A DNA stretch of 64,000 bases from Flavobacteriaceae bacterium PS02293 (GCA_029960045.1 JASCOV010000012.1:81196-145195); one strand, 5' to 3'. Shown: positions 1 through 9,745, counted from the stretch's first letter. Made by a program: numbers and translations. Notes: a model not told the origin generated them from the sequence alone.

Positions 1-1011
1 GAGAAAGTGAAATTAGCTTTGATTGATAACGACGGAACTGCGATTTCCAGAACCTTGACGGAACAATTTGATTCGACGCCAATGATAGAAATTATTCCGA
101 CTTATAATATTAATGAAGCTCAGGAGAAGATGTATCAAGGGGATATTCAGGGTTATTTTTATATTCAGTCCGGTTTTGAAAAGGATATTTTATCTCAAAA
201 ACAAACCAATGTGAATCTGGTTTTGAATGCCTCAAGGTTTTTGCCTTCCAGCGATTTGCTAAGTACGGTTACTAAAGTTTGTCTGACGGTTGGAGCGGGT
301 GTGAGAAAGACGTATTTCAACAAACAAGGAATGGGAGAGGACGAATCGATGAAAATGACCAATCCCATTAATATGGATTATCGTCCGCTTTACAATTCTG
401 GTATGACTTATGGTGCGTTTCTTTTGCCAGGATTATTGGCGATTATTTTACAGCAGACACTTTTGATAGGCGTTGCTGCAGCGTTTACATCGGAAAGAGA
501 AGAAAATAAATTATTGAATCTTTATCAGGTTTCAAAGCAAAGTATTTCTAAAATGATTTTTGGAAAAAGTTTGCTTTATTTCTTTGCATTTATGATTTTC
601 GGATTGTTTTTTTCAATCGTTAATTTCTCGGTTTTCGGGGTTGAAATTAGAGGGGATTATTTTGATTTGGCTGTTATTTCAGCATTGTTTATTGCGACAA
701 TTATTGTCTTCGGAATGTTGATTGGGAGTTTTTTCAAGACCAAACTTTTTGCTTTTCAGGTTTTGGTATTTTCATCTTATCCGATTTTTTTGATTACGGG
801 ATATTCAATGCCATATCAGGCTTTACCGAAGTTTGTTCAGATATTATCTGATACATTACCAACATCTCCATTTTTGAAAACATACATCTCAATTGTACAA
901 TCCGGAGGCTCGCTTTTTGATAATCTGAGTTCTGTTATTCATTTGGTTATTTTATGGATTGTTTTTGAATTTCTGTTGATTTTAAGGATAAAATATTTGA
1001 TTAAAAGCTAA
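1..1011 (+). CDS. ABC-2 type transporter permease, 5' end outside window
   Basis: Membrane subunit of an ABC-2 type exporter (YhhJ/YbhR-like), probably paired with an ATPase and an HlyD-like adaptor to the left of the window. The layout fits the family: a soluble extracytoplasmic stretch of about 130 residues, then hydrophobic segments beginning near YGAFLLPGLLAIILQQTLL, a cytoplasmic ESEREENK-like loop (TSEREENKLLNLYQ) and four to five further helices to the C-terminus. The frame is open to base 1 (GAG AAA before a GTG at 7) and family members carry an N-terminal membrane helix that is absent here, so the gene very likely starts upstream and this is a partial CDS. It ends 17 bases from the convergent transporter gene. 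The substrate cannot be told. Confidence 0.8.
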   Translation, partial: EKVKLALIDNDGTAISRTLTEQFDSTPMIEIIPTYNINEAQEKMYQGDIQGYFYIQSGFEKDILSQKQTNVNLVLNASRFLPSSDLLSTVTKVCLTVGAGVRKTYFNKQGMGEDESMKMTNPINMDYRPLYNSGMTYGAFLLPGLLAIILQQTLLIGVAAAFTSEREENKLLNLYQVSKQSISKMIFGKSLLYFFAFMIFGLFFSIVNFSVFGVEIRGDYFDLAVISALFIATIIVFGMLIGSFFKTKLFAFQVLVFSSYPIFLITGYSMPYQALPKFVQILSDTLPTSPFLKTYISIVQSGGSLFDNLSSVIHLVILWIVFEFLLILRIKYLIKS

Positions 1012-1028
1012 AAGTTTAATTGGATTCA

Positions 1029-2459
1029 CTAATAATAACCTAAAATTTTCATCCAAAGTCCTCCAATTCCCATATAGATAATCAAGAGAACAACTCCGAT
1101 TTCTAAACCTCTGAGCCACCAAGCTTTCAAATCAACATAACCGCTTCCAAAAAACACAGGAGCAGGGCCGTGACCGTAATGCGTTAACACACCGTAAATT
1201 GAACCTAAAAATCCGAGCATCATCGCTAACAACATTGGAGGGATTCCTACTGCAACTCCAACTCCGAGTAAAGCAGCATACATTGCCGCAACGTGAGCCG
1301 TCGCACTCGCAAAAATATAATGACTGAAAAAGTAAACGAGAATAATGACCGGAAAAGCTACAGTCCAAGTCATTCCTCCAATTTTTAATTTAATCAAATC
1401 ACTGAACCAGCCGATAAATCCTAATTCATTAAGCGAACTCGCCATCATCACCAAAACGGCAAACCATACAATCGTGTCCCAAGCTCCTTTTTCAGATTTT
1501 ACGTCTTCCCAAGTCAATACTGAAGTTAATAAAAGTAACGTCAAACCAATGAAGGCTGTTGTTGTAGCATCAATAGACAAAGCGCCGCCAAAAATCCAAA
1601 GACCTAATAAAATGAAAAATGCCAATAACATCAACCATTCATTTTTAGAAATCGGCCCCATTTCTTTTAATTTTTCAGCAGCCATTTTTGGCGCGCCATC
1701 GGTTTTCTTCAATTCAGGTGGATATAACTTATATAAAACTAAAGGAACAACAAAGAAAGCAACTAATCCAGGAACAAAACCTGCGGCAGCCCAAGACATC
1801 CAAGTGATATTAATGCCGAAACCTGCAGCAAACTTTTGACACATCGGATTGCTCGCCGTTCCAGTCAGAAACATAGAAGATGCAATCAGATTCATATAAT
1901 AACTGTTCAATGTTAAATATGAGCCCAATTTTCTGTGCGTTTCAGGTTTATCGGGAACTGAGTCGAAACTAATCGCCATAGATTTCATAATCGGATAGAT
2001 AATTCCGCCGCCTCTTGCTGTATTACTCGGGATTGCGGGAGCTAAACAAACGTCTGCTAATCCCAATCCATAAGCTAATCCAAGTGAACTTCTTCCAAAA
2101 ATTCTGATGAATAAAAATGCAATTCTATTTCCTAAACCTGTTTTAATAAATCCTCTTGCAATAAAAAATGAAATTCCAATGAGCCAAATCACCTTGTCTC
2201 CAAATCCGGAAAGTGCTTTTGTTATTGATTTTCCTGCATCTCCCGGAGCTACGACCTGCGTCAATGCAGTGAAACCAATTGCCATCATACACATTGTTCC
2301 CATTGGAGCGGCTTTTAAGATAATTCCTAAAATAGTGGCTGCAAAAATGGCAAAAAGATGCCAAGCGTTTTCAGCAACACCTTTTGGCGCAGGAATAAAC
2401 CAAATGATAAGAGCGACGGCAAAAGTAATTGCGACGGCTTTAACATTAATTTCTTTCAT
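1029..2459 (-). CDS. DASS-family (SLC13) anion/dicarboxylate transporter
   Basis: Inner-membrane carrier of the divalent anion:sodium symporter family (CitT/2-oxoglutarate-malate translocator type), expected to move di- or tricarboxylates. The 476-residue length is typical. It has about a dozen hydrophobic segments and two family hairpin motifs: the SNT motif in PSNTARGGGIIYP (about residues 143-155) and a second SAT motif in FASATAHVAAMYA (about 383-395). It lies 19 bases downstream of the porin gene on the same strand, so the two are probably one operon that moves the same anion across both membranes. The start ATG is followed by a lysine and the first membrane helix. Whether it is a sodium symporter or an antiporter is not decided by sequence. 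Confidence 0.85.
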   Translation of the reverse strand: MKEINVKAVAITFAVALIIWFIPAPKGVAENAWHLFAIFAATILGIILKAAPMGTMCMMAIGFTALTQVVAPGDAGKSITKALSGFGDKVIWLIGISFFIARGFIKTGLGNRIAFLFIRIFGRSSLGLAYGLGLADVCLAPAIPSNTARGGGIIYPIMKSMAISFDSVPDKPETHRKLGSYLTLNSYYMNLIASSMFLTGTASNPMCQKFAAGFGINITWMSWAAAGFVPGLVAFFVVPLVLYKLYPPELKKTDGAPKMAAEKLKEMGPISKNEWLMLLAFFILLGLWIFGGALSIDATTTAFIGLTLLLLTSVLTWEDVKSEKGAWDTIVWFAVLVMMASSLNELGFIGWFSDLIKLKIGGMTWTVAFPVIILVYFFSHYIFASATAHVAAMYAALLGVGVAVGIPPMLLAMMLGFLGSIYGVLTHYGHGPAPVFFGSGYVDLKAWWLRGLEIGVVLLIIYMGIGGLWMKILGYY

Positions 2460-2478
2460 AATAATTAGTTTTTACGGA

Positions 2479-3633
2479 TTAAAATCTACTTTGAACCTGA
2501 ACGATGAATAGATTGTTGTTGTATTGTGTGGTGTTTGCAATGCTGTGTTTGTATCGGTCAAATTGAACTCCCAACTGGATTCTTGCACCATAATTTTTTA
2601 AAAATTCTAAACCAAACATCGGAGTGATTGTTTGCCTCGGATTTGAATTTAATCTGAAATTAGTATCTAGATATTCATAACGGCAAGACAACTCAAAAGC
2701 GCTCAGATTTCTGTGATTGACCTCGTATCTTAAATTCGGAAGAAAATAAGCGCCACGAATCAAATATTCATCGGGACTATTTGGTCTAAGTTCCGGAGCA
2801 ACGGCAAAATATAAAGGATGGTTGGTCGCCTGTTTTGCTTCGAGTTGCATATCGAGACTCCATTTGGGATTGAAATTAACAAGAGAGCTCAAGTCAACTC
2901 CCACACCGTAAATCTTTTTCCCAAAAATCTCTCCAATACCTCCATTTAAACCAAGATTTAAATTATGTTTTTTATCTAAACCGAAAACAAGTCGGGTAGA
3001 GTATTGCTTTCCATTATCGTTATCATTGACCTGGTTTTTACCATTTCCGTTAACAACAGAAACAGCATATTGAAAAGGAATTCCACCAAACTCCAATTGT
3101 CCGGTTGCGGAAAGCCCAATCTGGAAACTTGTCCAGCCTAATTTTCCGAATTCGGTATATTGATTGGACCAGTCTAATGATTTAATAATATCGATAGGGT
3201 AGGTTTCTTCAATCCCGAACCACGGTCTGAATTGTCCTACAGTAAAGGCTAATTTCGGATTGAAAGTGTATTTCAAATAAGCATTTTCGAGAACTCTGGA
3301 TTTTGGGTCATTTTTAAAATCGGCGAGATTCGCAAGAACAACAACTTCTGTGCGTTTACTTATTTGTGCTCTTGCCTGAACTCTCATATACTTCAACATA
3401 AAATTGTTGTCTGTTCCGCTGCCATCGAAATGATGAAGCCCGTTCACGTCTACATCTTTGGACATCCCAACAAGATAGCGTGCTTGGAAAAGTCCTTTGA
3501 ATTGTAAAATAGGATATTTGGTATTGTCTTCTTTTGATTCTACTTTATTTGAATCTTTAGTCTGTGCTTTTGTAGTTAAACAAAATAACATAAAGCAGTA
3601 TAACGAAATATTTTTAATTGAAGTAAAATTCAT
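2479..3633 (-). CDS. OprO/OprP-like outer-membrane porin
   Basis: Beta-barrel porin of 384 residues of the phosphate-selective porin O/P family. A Sec signal peptide ends near LTTKAQ (residue 23), followed by a short polar linker and then a string of amphipathic strands with alternating aromatic residues (for example LKYMRVQARAQISKRTEVVV and LAFTVGQFRPWFGIEE), closing with an aromatic C-terminal strand ending SRF. It is the first gene of a two-gene operon with the DASS transporter, so the solute is more likely an organic anion than a certain phosphate. A TAAATTCG sequence near 3700 on the minus strand could be a -7 box, one mismatch from TAnnTTTG. Confidence 0.75.
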   Translation of the reverse strand: MNFTSIKNISLYCFMLFCLTTKAQTKDSNKVESKEDNTKYPILQFKGLFQARYLVGMSKDVDVNGLHHFDGSGTDNNFMLKYMRVQARAQISKRTEVVVLANLADFKNDPKSRVLENAYLKYTFNPKLAFTVGQFRPWFGIEETYPIDIIKSLDWSNQYTEFGKLGWTSFQIGLSATGQLEFGGIPFQYAVSVVNGNGKNQVNDNDNGKQYSTRLVFGLDKKHNLNLGLNGGIGEIFGKKIYGVGVDLSSLVNFNPKWSLDMQLEAKQATNHPLYFAVAPELRPNSPDEYLIRGAYFLPNLRYEVNHRNLSAFELSCRYEYLDTNFRLNSNPRQTITPMFGLEFLKNYGARIQLGVQFDRYKHSIANTTQYNNNLFIVQVQSRF

Positions 3634-4244
3634 ATTCTTCTGGTTATAGTTTTATTAATTCAATCAATAAAATATTTTAATGCGAATTTACCGTAAACCC
3701 TCTGGCATTGAGGTAGTGGTAATAGTAGTACGTGATATTTTTATAAAATATATTTAATATAAATTTATTCATATATCTTCTTTTTGTGTGATAGCTAAAA
3801 TTACAAATAATATCATATTCCATATATAATTTATGTTATTTTTACGAAATTATATATTTTGATGTACCAAAATTTGGATTATATAAAATGCCGGTGCTTA
3901 ATTTAGAAATTCTCTCAAACAATCCTATAAATTCCATTGTCATTATTAGTCTCAAATATTAAGCAAATAATCTGGAGTATAATTACCAAATCCAATATTA
4001 GGCGATTTCAAAGAAATATTTATAAATCCCGAGTGTGTCTGCCGGTTATATTTGTCTTCATTATTTTTTACCTGCAGCATTTTTCCTATTTCAATTCCGT
4101 AGATATGAGTTTTGTAATATAAAGGAGCTTATCCCAAAGGACGATTATTAGATTTTATTATCTGTGAAAAATAAATAAAATGAATTAGGAATATTCTCTG
4201 TTTCCCTCTACATATATTAAGAATTCTATATAATTAAATAAAAA

Positions 4245-4269
4245 ATCCGTCTCAAACTCTGAGACGGAT
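4245..4269 (-). terminator. Orphan intrinsic terminator
   Basis: Perfect 10-base stem (ATCCGTCTCA with TGAGACGGAT) around a 5-base loop. Read on the minus strand it is followed by TTTTTTATTT, the layout of a Rho-independent terminator. The TPR-AraC gene already has its own hairpin at 4598-4630, so this one implies another short minus-strand transcript between about 4270 and 4600. Confidence 0.7.
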
Positions 4270-4366
4270 CATATACAACTAAATTTTAATTACAAAGAAA
4301 ATGATTCTATGCAGATTTACTCTTTGATAAACTTTATCTCAAAAAAAAGTGGAGCGGAAACAATTG

Positions 4367-4393
4367 TATTAATGATTACGGTAATCATTAATA
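4367..4393. repeat. 27-base palindrome, possible operator
   Basis: Perfect inverted repeat with 13-base arms (TATTAATGATTAC, spacer G, GTAATCATTAATA). The half TTAATGATTAC recurs at 6558-6568 upstream of the 6700 gene. No T-tract follows, so it is not a terminator. It overlaps a possible minus-strand micro-ORF. Confidence 0.5.
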
Positions 4394-4597
4394 TGATTTA
4401 CAAATTCATTATTATAAATCGTTATTAATAAAGGAATCATAAAAATATAGCAATATGTTATTAGTAAAGACTAATTCTGCTTTTAAAAGAATAAATAGCT
4501 TTCAGGGTCAAAATCAAAGCATAATTATATTAGCTTATTAGCCTAATTAGCATGTGTAGATATCTGTGAATTGCCCGACGATTGGTTTAACATAAAA

Positions 4598-4630
4598 AAT
4601 AGCAGCTCAGAAATCATCTGAACTGCTATT
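4598..4630 (-). terminator. Terminator of the TPR-AraC gene
   Basis: A 13-base stem with one mismatch (AATAGCAGCTCAG with CTGAACTGCTATT), loop of 7, followed on the minus strand by TTTTTTATG. It begins 5 bases after the stop codon of the 4635-6269 gene. Confidence 0.85.
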
Positions 4631-4634
4631 GTTT

Positions 4635-6269
4635 TCATTTTAAGTTAGTGTCACTGTTTTTTAATTGCTGTATAAAATAAAAAGGTGTCACGCCATTTAC
4701 TTTCCTGAAAGCAATAATAAATACCTGCGGAGAAGCAAAGCCACATTGTTCGGCCAGATAACTTATCTTATATTCTCTGTATTTTGGTTCATTGTATAGT
4801 TTACTCACAATGTGATCAATCCTTAGATTATTGATATAACTGCTAAAGTTTTGCGATCTGTTTTTTTTAATAATCTCAGACAGATATTTAGGATTAGTAT
4901 TGAATTGCCCGGAGAGAAAACCAATTGTGATATCTGGTTTTAGGAATCTTTCCGAATTTTCGAACATTTCCAGTTTTATCATTAGATCATTTCCAGTGTC
5001 GTTTGAGATAACATTTTTAGTCTGCGAAGGGGTTTTGCCTGGATTGCCCGTTGTGTTATTCTTTAATCTATCTATGATTTGTTCATATTTTTCATGGATA
5101 ATTTTATTTCTCTTTCTCCATAGAACCCAAGTAAGTATTGTGCCTGCAAAAAAAATGATAGAAGCCCAAATCCAAAGTTTGCTTAATTCTTCCTTATGGT
5201 CATCTTTGACCTCCGATACCATTTCTTTCATAAGGACATTTGCTGTCTTTTTATCAGCAAGGTTCAAACTGTCTTTTAGAAGAGTGTATTTATCCATATA
5301 GAATTTTGATTGTTCTTTTTCTCCGGTTTCTAAATAGCAACTAGACAAAAATTCAAAAGACTCCACTCTATTATACGGGTTGGGATGTTGTTTTTCCAAT
5401 TGCATGGCGCGATTGGCATAGTCGATAGATGTTTTATAGTCCTTCTTTTCCAGATATAGCCAGCTGAGTTGATTTAGCAAAATGGTTTTCTCATCTAAGG
5501 AAATCTTATAATCCTTATTTTCATAGATCTTCTGAGATTCCAGAAGGTATTTTTCTGCCTTGCTCAAATTTGAATCGGTATCCTCCCCCCTGAGATATAA
5601 CATTCCCAGGCGCATATTATTAAAGGCAATCTGGGAATATTTCTGGTCATTGGTGACCGACTTATTATTATCCTTAATCCGATATGCGAAATCTAGACTT
5701 TTATTGAGAATATATAAACTAGAATCTCCATACTTTTCATCGTCTAATTGTTTTACCGTGTAGGATACATTTAGATTCTGATAACATAAAGAAAGCAGGT
5801 ATAGTTTTCTGTCTACATCATCAATAGTTTCCGCATATTTGATTGCTGTTTTGAAATCTTTCAGACTGGCATCCTCCAGTCCCAAGTAACCTAAGGCTAA
5901 TCCGCTCTTACGGAATATATTAGAGATAATACCTTTAGGGTCCTTTTTGTTTAATGCTATTTTTTTCAGCTGATCCGCAAGCTCTATTGTTTCTTTATTT
6001 CTGCTCTGTCCCATATATATAATCATGAGCTTATCTCCACTTGATAAAATACCTTCTTCATAAGCCAACTCTTCAGATTCGGTTTTTAATCTTAGTAATA
6101 AAGATTCGTCTTTTGGATCTAACAGTATTTTTCTTTTCAACTTGTCTAGTTCTTTATCTATACTAGCTTTGGTATAGGAAGATGTGTTGTGCGGACCTTG
6201 AGCATAGCTTAAGGTACCATAAAAAGAAAAGAGACCAAGAAGTAAATAAAATGATCTTGAAATAGTCAT
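4635..6269 (-). CDS. TPR-containing membrane regulator with AraC-type HTH
   Basis: Membrane-bound transcription regulator of a type abundant in Chryseobacterium. Order of parts in 544 residues: signal peptide ending near LSYAQ (about 24); helical TPR-like repeats across roughly 30-340, where pairs of helices such as KAEKYLLESQKIYE and TSIDYANRAMQLEKQ are visible; one transmembrane helix near 365-385 (WIWASIIFFAGTILTWVLW); a polar linker; and a C-terminal AraC/XylS DNA-binding domain (about 435-535) with ISYLAEQCGFASPQVFIIAFRK as its second helix-turn-helix. The periplasmic repeats presumably sense a signal and the cytoplasmic end binds DNA. It stands alone. Targets are unknown, but the secreted-protein row at 6.7 kb is the nearest candidate. 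Confidence 0.8.
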   Translation of the reverse strand: MTISRSFYLLLGLFSFYGTLSYAQGPHNTSSYTKASIDKELDKLKRKILLDPKDESLLLRLKTESEELAYEEGILSSGDKLMIIYMGQSRNKETIELADQLKKIALNKKDPKGIISNIFRKSGLALGYLGLEDASLKDFKTAIKYAETIDDVDRKLYLLSLCYQNLNVSYTVKQLDDEKYGDSSLYILNKSLDFAYRIKDNNKSVTNDQKYSQIAFNNMRLGMLYLRGEDTDSNLSKAEKYLLESQKIYENKDYKISLDEKTILLNQLSWLYLEKKDYKTSIDYANRAMQLEKQHPNPYNRVESFEFLSSCYLETGEKEQSKFYMDKYTLLKDSLNLADKKTANVLMKEMVSEVKDDHKEELSKLWIWASIIFFAGTILTWVLWRKRNKIIHEKYEQIIDRLKNNTTGNPGKTPSQTKNVISNDTGNDLMIKLEMFENSERFLKPDITIGFLSGQFNTNPKYLSEIIKKNRSQNFSSYINNLRIDHIVSKLYNEPKYREYKISYLAEQCGFASPQVFIIAFRKVNGVTPFYFIQQLKNSDTNLK

Positions 6270-6699
6270 AAGAGTTATTTTGAGTTTTTGATAATCTAGA
6301 TTTACGAATGATTTGATGCTGTAACTATAAGTTTATAGTAATATATAAAGGAGAAGATTCTCAAATGAAGCTTTAAATTTATATTAATTGTTCCAATCCC
6401 TACAAGAGCTAAACGGGTTCAAAAATACAATATTCAAGTATAAACAACATTATTTTCTGAATGAATGAATTCGGAATTTTATATTTCTTTATATATTAAT
6501 AATTTGCTGATTATTAGTAGTCTTTATTTGTAAATCTAAACATGGAATAAGAATTAATTAATGATTACCATAATCCTTATTACAAGTGTTTGTGAGGGGC
6601 TTCACATTTTGAATAATATTGCATCAATAAATACAAATAAATGATGATTGAGATTATGATGACACTAATATATTAGAAGTATTTATGACTTAAAACAAA
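6270..6699. other. Divergent intergenic region between regulator and surface-protein row
   Basis: 430 AT-rich bases separating the minus-strand TPR-AraC gene from the plus-strand row. It must hold promoters in both directions. An imperfect palindrome around 6558-6580 (TTAATGATTAC, then TAATCCTTA) repeats the half-site of the palindrome at 4367-4393. No gene is seen. Confidence 0.5.
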
Positions 6700-7293
6700 T
6701 TGGAAACACAAGTGATCAAAAAAAGTACAGAGGTATCTCCTTTTATTATAAAGAGGAGGTATCTTATTTTTTTGATCTCTTTTCTTTTGACTTCCTCTTT
6801 TTTACAAGCAACCTGCAAACCGAAAGAAGCTTATGATACTCTGAAGGAAGATAAATCTGCAAGTGTATATGTAGCAGAAGGTACTGCTTTATTTGTAGCA
6901 AATGGGACTACGGTAGTCGTTGACGAAGTTGTATACACAGGAAAAGAAGTTAAAAGCCTTAAAACAAAGCATCCAAAAAAAAGAGTTGAAAAGCTAAAGA
7001 GCATCAAACAAAAAACTCAAACCGCTAAATCCAACTCTTCTTTACCACCCACGGAAACATTTACTTCAAAGGATTCTAAACATATTTTTGGAAGTAATAG
7101 CTCAAGTGCAAAAGAAGCGTACGTTAATACTAATAATAGTAATTCTAAATTCTTTGCTGTTACAATATTCGACATCTCAATATATATCATTATATCTTGC
7201 TTGATTCTGTTAATTTCTTTTTATAACAGTCATTTTATCAAAGCATTACTTCTTGGGAGCAACTTCCAGCGTCCTCCGCCTGCTTTTCTATAA
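6700..7293 (+). CDS. Small membrane-anchored protein of unknown function
   Basis: Not recognised. The 197-residue product has a hydrophobic helix at about 20-37 (YLIFLISFLLTSSFLQA) that could be a signal sequence. A short hydrophobic beta-like stretch follows (VYVAEGTALFVANGTTVVV), then a Lys/Ser/Thr-rich low-complexity middle (about 80-145), a second strong helix (about 153-175, FDISIYIIISCLILLISF) and a terminal tail ending QRPPPAFL. The upstream in-frame stop at 6691 leaves TTG at 6700 or GTG at 6712 as the only nearby starts, so an uncommon start codon is used. It is the first gene of a same-strand row of secreted proteins and may be an accessory of that row. Confidence 0.55.
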   Translation: METQVIKKSTEVSPFIIKRRYLIFLISFLLTSSFLQATCKPKEAYDTLKEDKSASVYVAEGTALFVANGTTVVVDEVVYTGKEVKSLKTKHPKKRVEKLKSIKQKTQTAKSNSSLPPTETFTSKDSKHIFGSNSSSAKEAYVNTNNSNSKFFAVTIFDISIYIIISCLILLISFYNSHFIKALLLGSNFQRPPPAFL

Positions 7294-7450
7294 ATTAAAA
7301 TCTTTTTTGATAGTCCTTATCACGGTCAAGTAGCTTGATATACAATCAAAATAAGAATACTTAACGACTCTATTCATAAATGTGAATAGCATTTATTCCT
7401 TATATCATATCTGCATACGTATGATATGTCAAAAAAACACACAAAAAATA

Positions 7451-9745
7451 ATGATGAAACACTTTCTTTTAGTTTTTATAACAACTTGTACCGTTTTTTT
7501 TGTTAAAGCGCAGTGTCCAGCTACAGCGCCAACGGTTAAAACTTTTGTATCCAACAATTGTCCATCAAGTACTGTTAATCTAAATACTCAAGCGCATACT
7601 GGAGCAATTCCTGTAAATGCCAGTCTGGTTTGGTTTACTAACGGTTCTCATACAGGTACGGCTTATGCTACACCTGCAAGTGCTGCCGCAGGGACATATT
7701 ATGCTTTTTATTATAATAGCACTAGCAACTGTTATTCACCGGCATCTACAGCTGTTACTGTTACTACAACCGCTTGTGAGCCTTGTACATCGGCAAATCC
7801 GGTATCTGTTAACTTAAATACTCGATTTGATATTGGTGCTGCGCCTTCGGGATCAGTGGCAGAATGGCATACCTCTGCAACACCATCTGCTTCTACTTTA
7901 ATAAGTAGTGGTATAGTATCAGCAACAAGCACTCCTACAAATTATTGGATATTCTACCGTAATACTGCAAGTAACTGCTATAGTCCAGGGAGTAAAGTAG
8001 TAGTGGTTTCCAATCTTTGTTGTAACTATTCATCAGTAGATCTTACCAGTCTTCCACAAACTACGCCACCTGCAGGATCACTTGTGGAATGGTATATGAC
8101 AAATAACCGATCAGCTGGAAGTAAAATTTCCGATCCAACATCTGTTTCTGTTGGAGAATATTTCCCTTTCTTTTACGATCAAATTAATAATTGCTATTCG
8201 CCAGTTGGTACACCGGTTTTAGTAGCTATAGATGATGAGTGTCCTACAGATATAGTCGTAAACAAAACAGGGCCACTGTCAGCACTTGCGGGAGGCACTA
8301 TTTCATACAAAATACATGTCACAAATAACGGTCCAAGCTATAAATATAATGTTGTTGTAAAAGACCCTGTCGTTCCAAATTTTACTGCAACAAGTATTAC
8401 TTGTCAAGCAGGACTAGGAACAGGCTATCCAGCAGAGTGTCCGTCTTCTGTAACTATAGCTGCTTTGCAGGGAACTGGACTTGTTATTCCATTATTGACA
8501 GAAGGTAGCGGTGTTACATTTACAGTTACCGGAACTGTAGGTAATACATCAGGCGCAGTTATTTCCAATACTGCAACAGCAGAAAACCCTAGTGATCTTA
8601 ATCCTGCTAATAATAGTTCCACAATCAATACAATTATATATAACTGTATCACAGATTCTACCACTTATACTTTGGATGCAGACGCTACAACCGCTGCAAA
8701 TACGATAGCTGTAAACGGAGGAACTATTAATCTGGTTTATAAACTTACATCTGGTACTGCAATATCCAGTATTGGAACTCAGTTCACAGTACCTGTAACT
8801 TATAGTGATCTTAATAATAAACTGGGGATAGATAATCAATGGGAAGGATTAGGAACACAGACTCTGTCTGGTAACAAATATCCTGCGATAGTACCTAAAA
8901 CATCCACGGGAACAGGAAGACTATATAATAATCTACCTGCACTTAATAACTCTTCTATGAGTGATATGGTCACTAACAATTATGCTGATAATATTTTCAC
9001 TAATAATATCAATAATAGTGCACTTGTACCATTAGGAAAGTTCAGTATCAATATTGGGAATTATCCTGCGACGCCTTCCGGATATGCTGTTACAGCAAGC
9101 AGCTTCAATGTATATTCTGATAACAACAAGGTTCTAATGGGTGTTGCATCGCCTAATAATAAAAGCACGTCTGGTTTCTGGCTGAAGCCATTAGCGCAGA
9201 CAGGCATAAGAAATGATGCAACAGATGCAACCCTGCCTCTTGCTGTAATGCCTGGACAAACCTATTATTGGAGATATTCTGCTTTCTCAGACGGAACCAC
9301 TTATGCTTCTAATAATATTGGAACAGCCAATGTGAAAGGTTTATTATTCTCATATAACAACTCTATTACGTTTTCCAAAACCTGTGATGCTTGCTACAAA
9401 CCAGGAACAACAACGGGAGGAGATGTATTGGATACCAAGGTAGGAATTACCTCTCTAGGCAGAGCAAGTCTGGAACAAGGAGACAACTGGCCAATGGTAC
9501 GTAAAGGTGGACACATAGCTCTGGAATCCAAAACCAAAGCCTTTGTACCAAACCGGGTAGCATTCTCAGATGCCGATAACAATGCTTCTACACCGGATGT
9601 ACCGGTAGGAATTAGTGCAGCCAACTTTATCGAAGGGATGATGCTTTATGACACGACTAATAAGTGTCTGAAAATCTATACTCTAAAAGCAGGAGACATC
9701 ACGATGGCTTGGCATTGTTTCATAACTCCAGCTTGCCCAGATTAA
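7451..9745 (+). CDS. Secreted DUF11/Ig-like repeat surface protein
   Basis: Large secreted protein of about 765 residues. The ATG at 7451 (or 7454) is preferred over an in-frame GTG at 7382 because MMKHFLLVFITTC starts a normal signal peptide ending KAQ. After it come three Cys-containing Ig-like modules of about 75 residues, each marked by an NCYSP motif, and then a DUF11 domain (about 270-375, DIVVNKTGPLSALAGGTISY). A large unassigned domain follows, and the C-terminal module contains EGMMLYDTTNKCLKIYTL and ends ACPD. No type A T9SS sorting domain is evident. It is probably a cell-surface adhesin or matrix protein. The next gene follows after 61 bases. Confidence 0.75.
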   Translation: MMKHFLLVFITTCTVFFVKAQCPATAPTVKTFVSNNCPSSTVNLNTQAHTGAIPVNASLVWFTNGSHTGTAYATPASAAAGTYYAFYYNSTSNCYSPASTAVTVTTTACEPCTSANPVSVNLNTRFDIGAAPSGSVAEWHTSATPSASTLISSGIVSATSTPTNYWIFYRNTASNCYSPGSKVVVVSNLCCNYSSVDLTSLPQTTPPAGSLVEWYMTNNRSAGSKISDPTSVSVGEYFPFFYDQINNCYSPVGTPVLVAIDDECPTDIVVNKTGPLSALAGGTISYKIHVTNNGPSYKYNVVVKDPVVPNFTATSITCQAGLGTGYPAECPSSVTIAALQGTGLVIPLLTEGSGVTFTVTGTVGNTSGAVISNTATAENPSDLNPANNSSTINTIIYNCITDSTTYTLDADATTAANTIAVNGGTINLVYKLTSGTAISSIGTQFTVPVTYSDLNNKLGIDNQWEGLGTQTLSGNKYPAIVPKTSTGTGRLYNNLPALNNSSMSDMVTNNYADNIFTNNINNSALVPLGKFSINIGNYPATPSGYAVTASSFNVYSDNNKVLMGVASPNNKSTSGFWLKPLAQTGIRNDATDATLPLAVMPGQTYYWRYSAFSDGTTYASNNIGTANVKGLLFSYNNSITFSKTCDACYKPGTTTGGDVLDTKVGITSLGRASLEQGDNWPMVRKGGHIALESKTKAFVPNRVAFSDADNNASTPDVPVGISAANFIEGMMLYDTTNKCLKIYTLKAGDITMAWHCFITPACPD

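Larger units (their letters stand above)
3634..4634. other. AT-rich intergenic region of about 1 kb
   Basis: No convincing protein gene. The 61-codon open frame at 3937-4122 (plus) has no codon or domain support. Structures seen are the minus-strand hairpins at 4245-4269 and 4598-4630, a 27-base palindrome at 4367-4393, and a possible 23-codon minus-strand reading frame at 4317-4388. Confidence 0.6.

Noticed and set aside
1345..1839. 164-codon open frame opposite the DASS transporter
   Set aside because: Antisense shadow of a clear membrane protein gene. Its composition follows from the complementary codons.
3937..4122. 61-codon open frame on the plus strand
   Set aside because: No start context, domain or codon signal. 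It lies in AT-rich intergenic sequence with no support beyond being open.
7321..7392. CGACTCTATTCA near 7367 as a third copy of the 71-base repeat
   Set aside because: Only about a dozen bases match; the rest of the repeat is absent.
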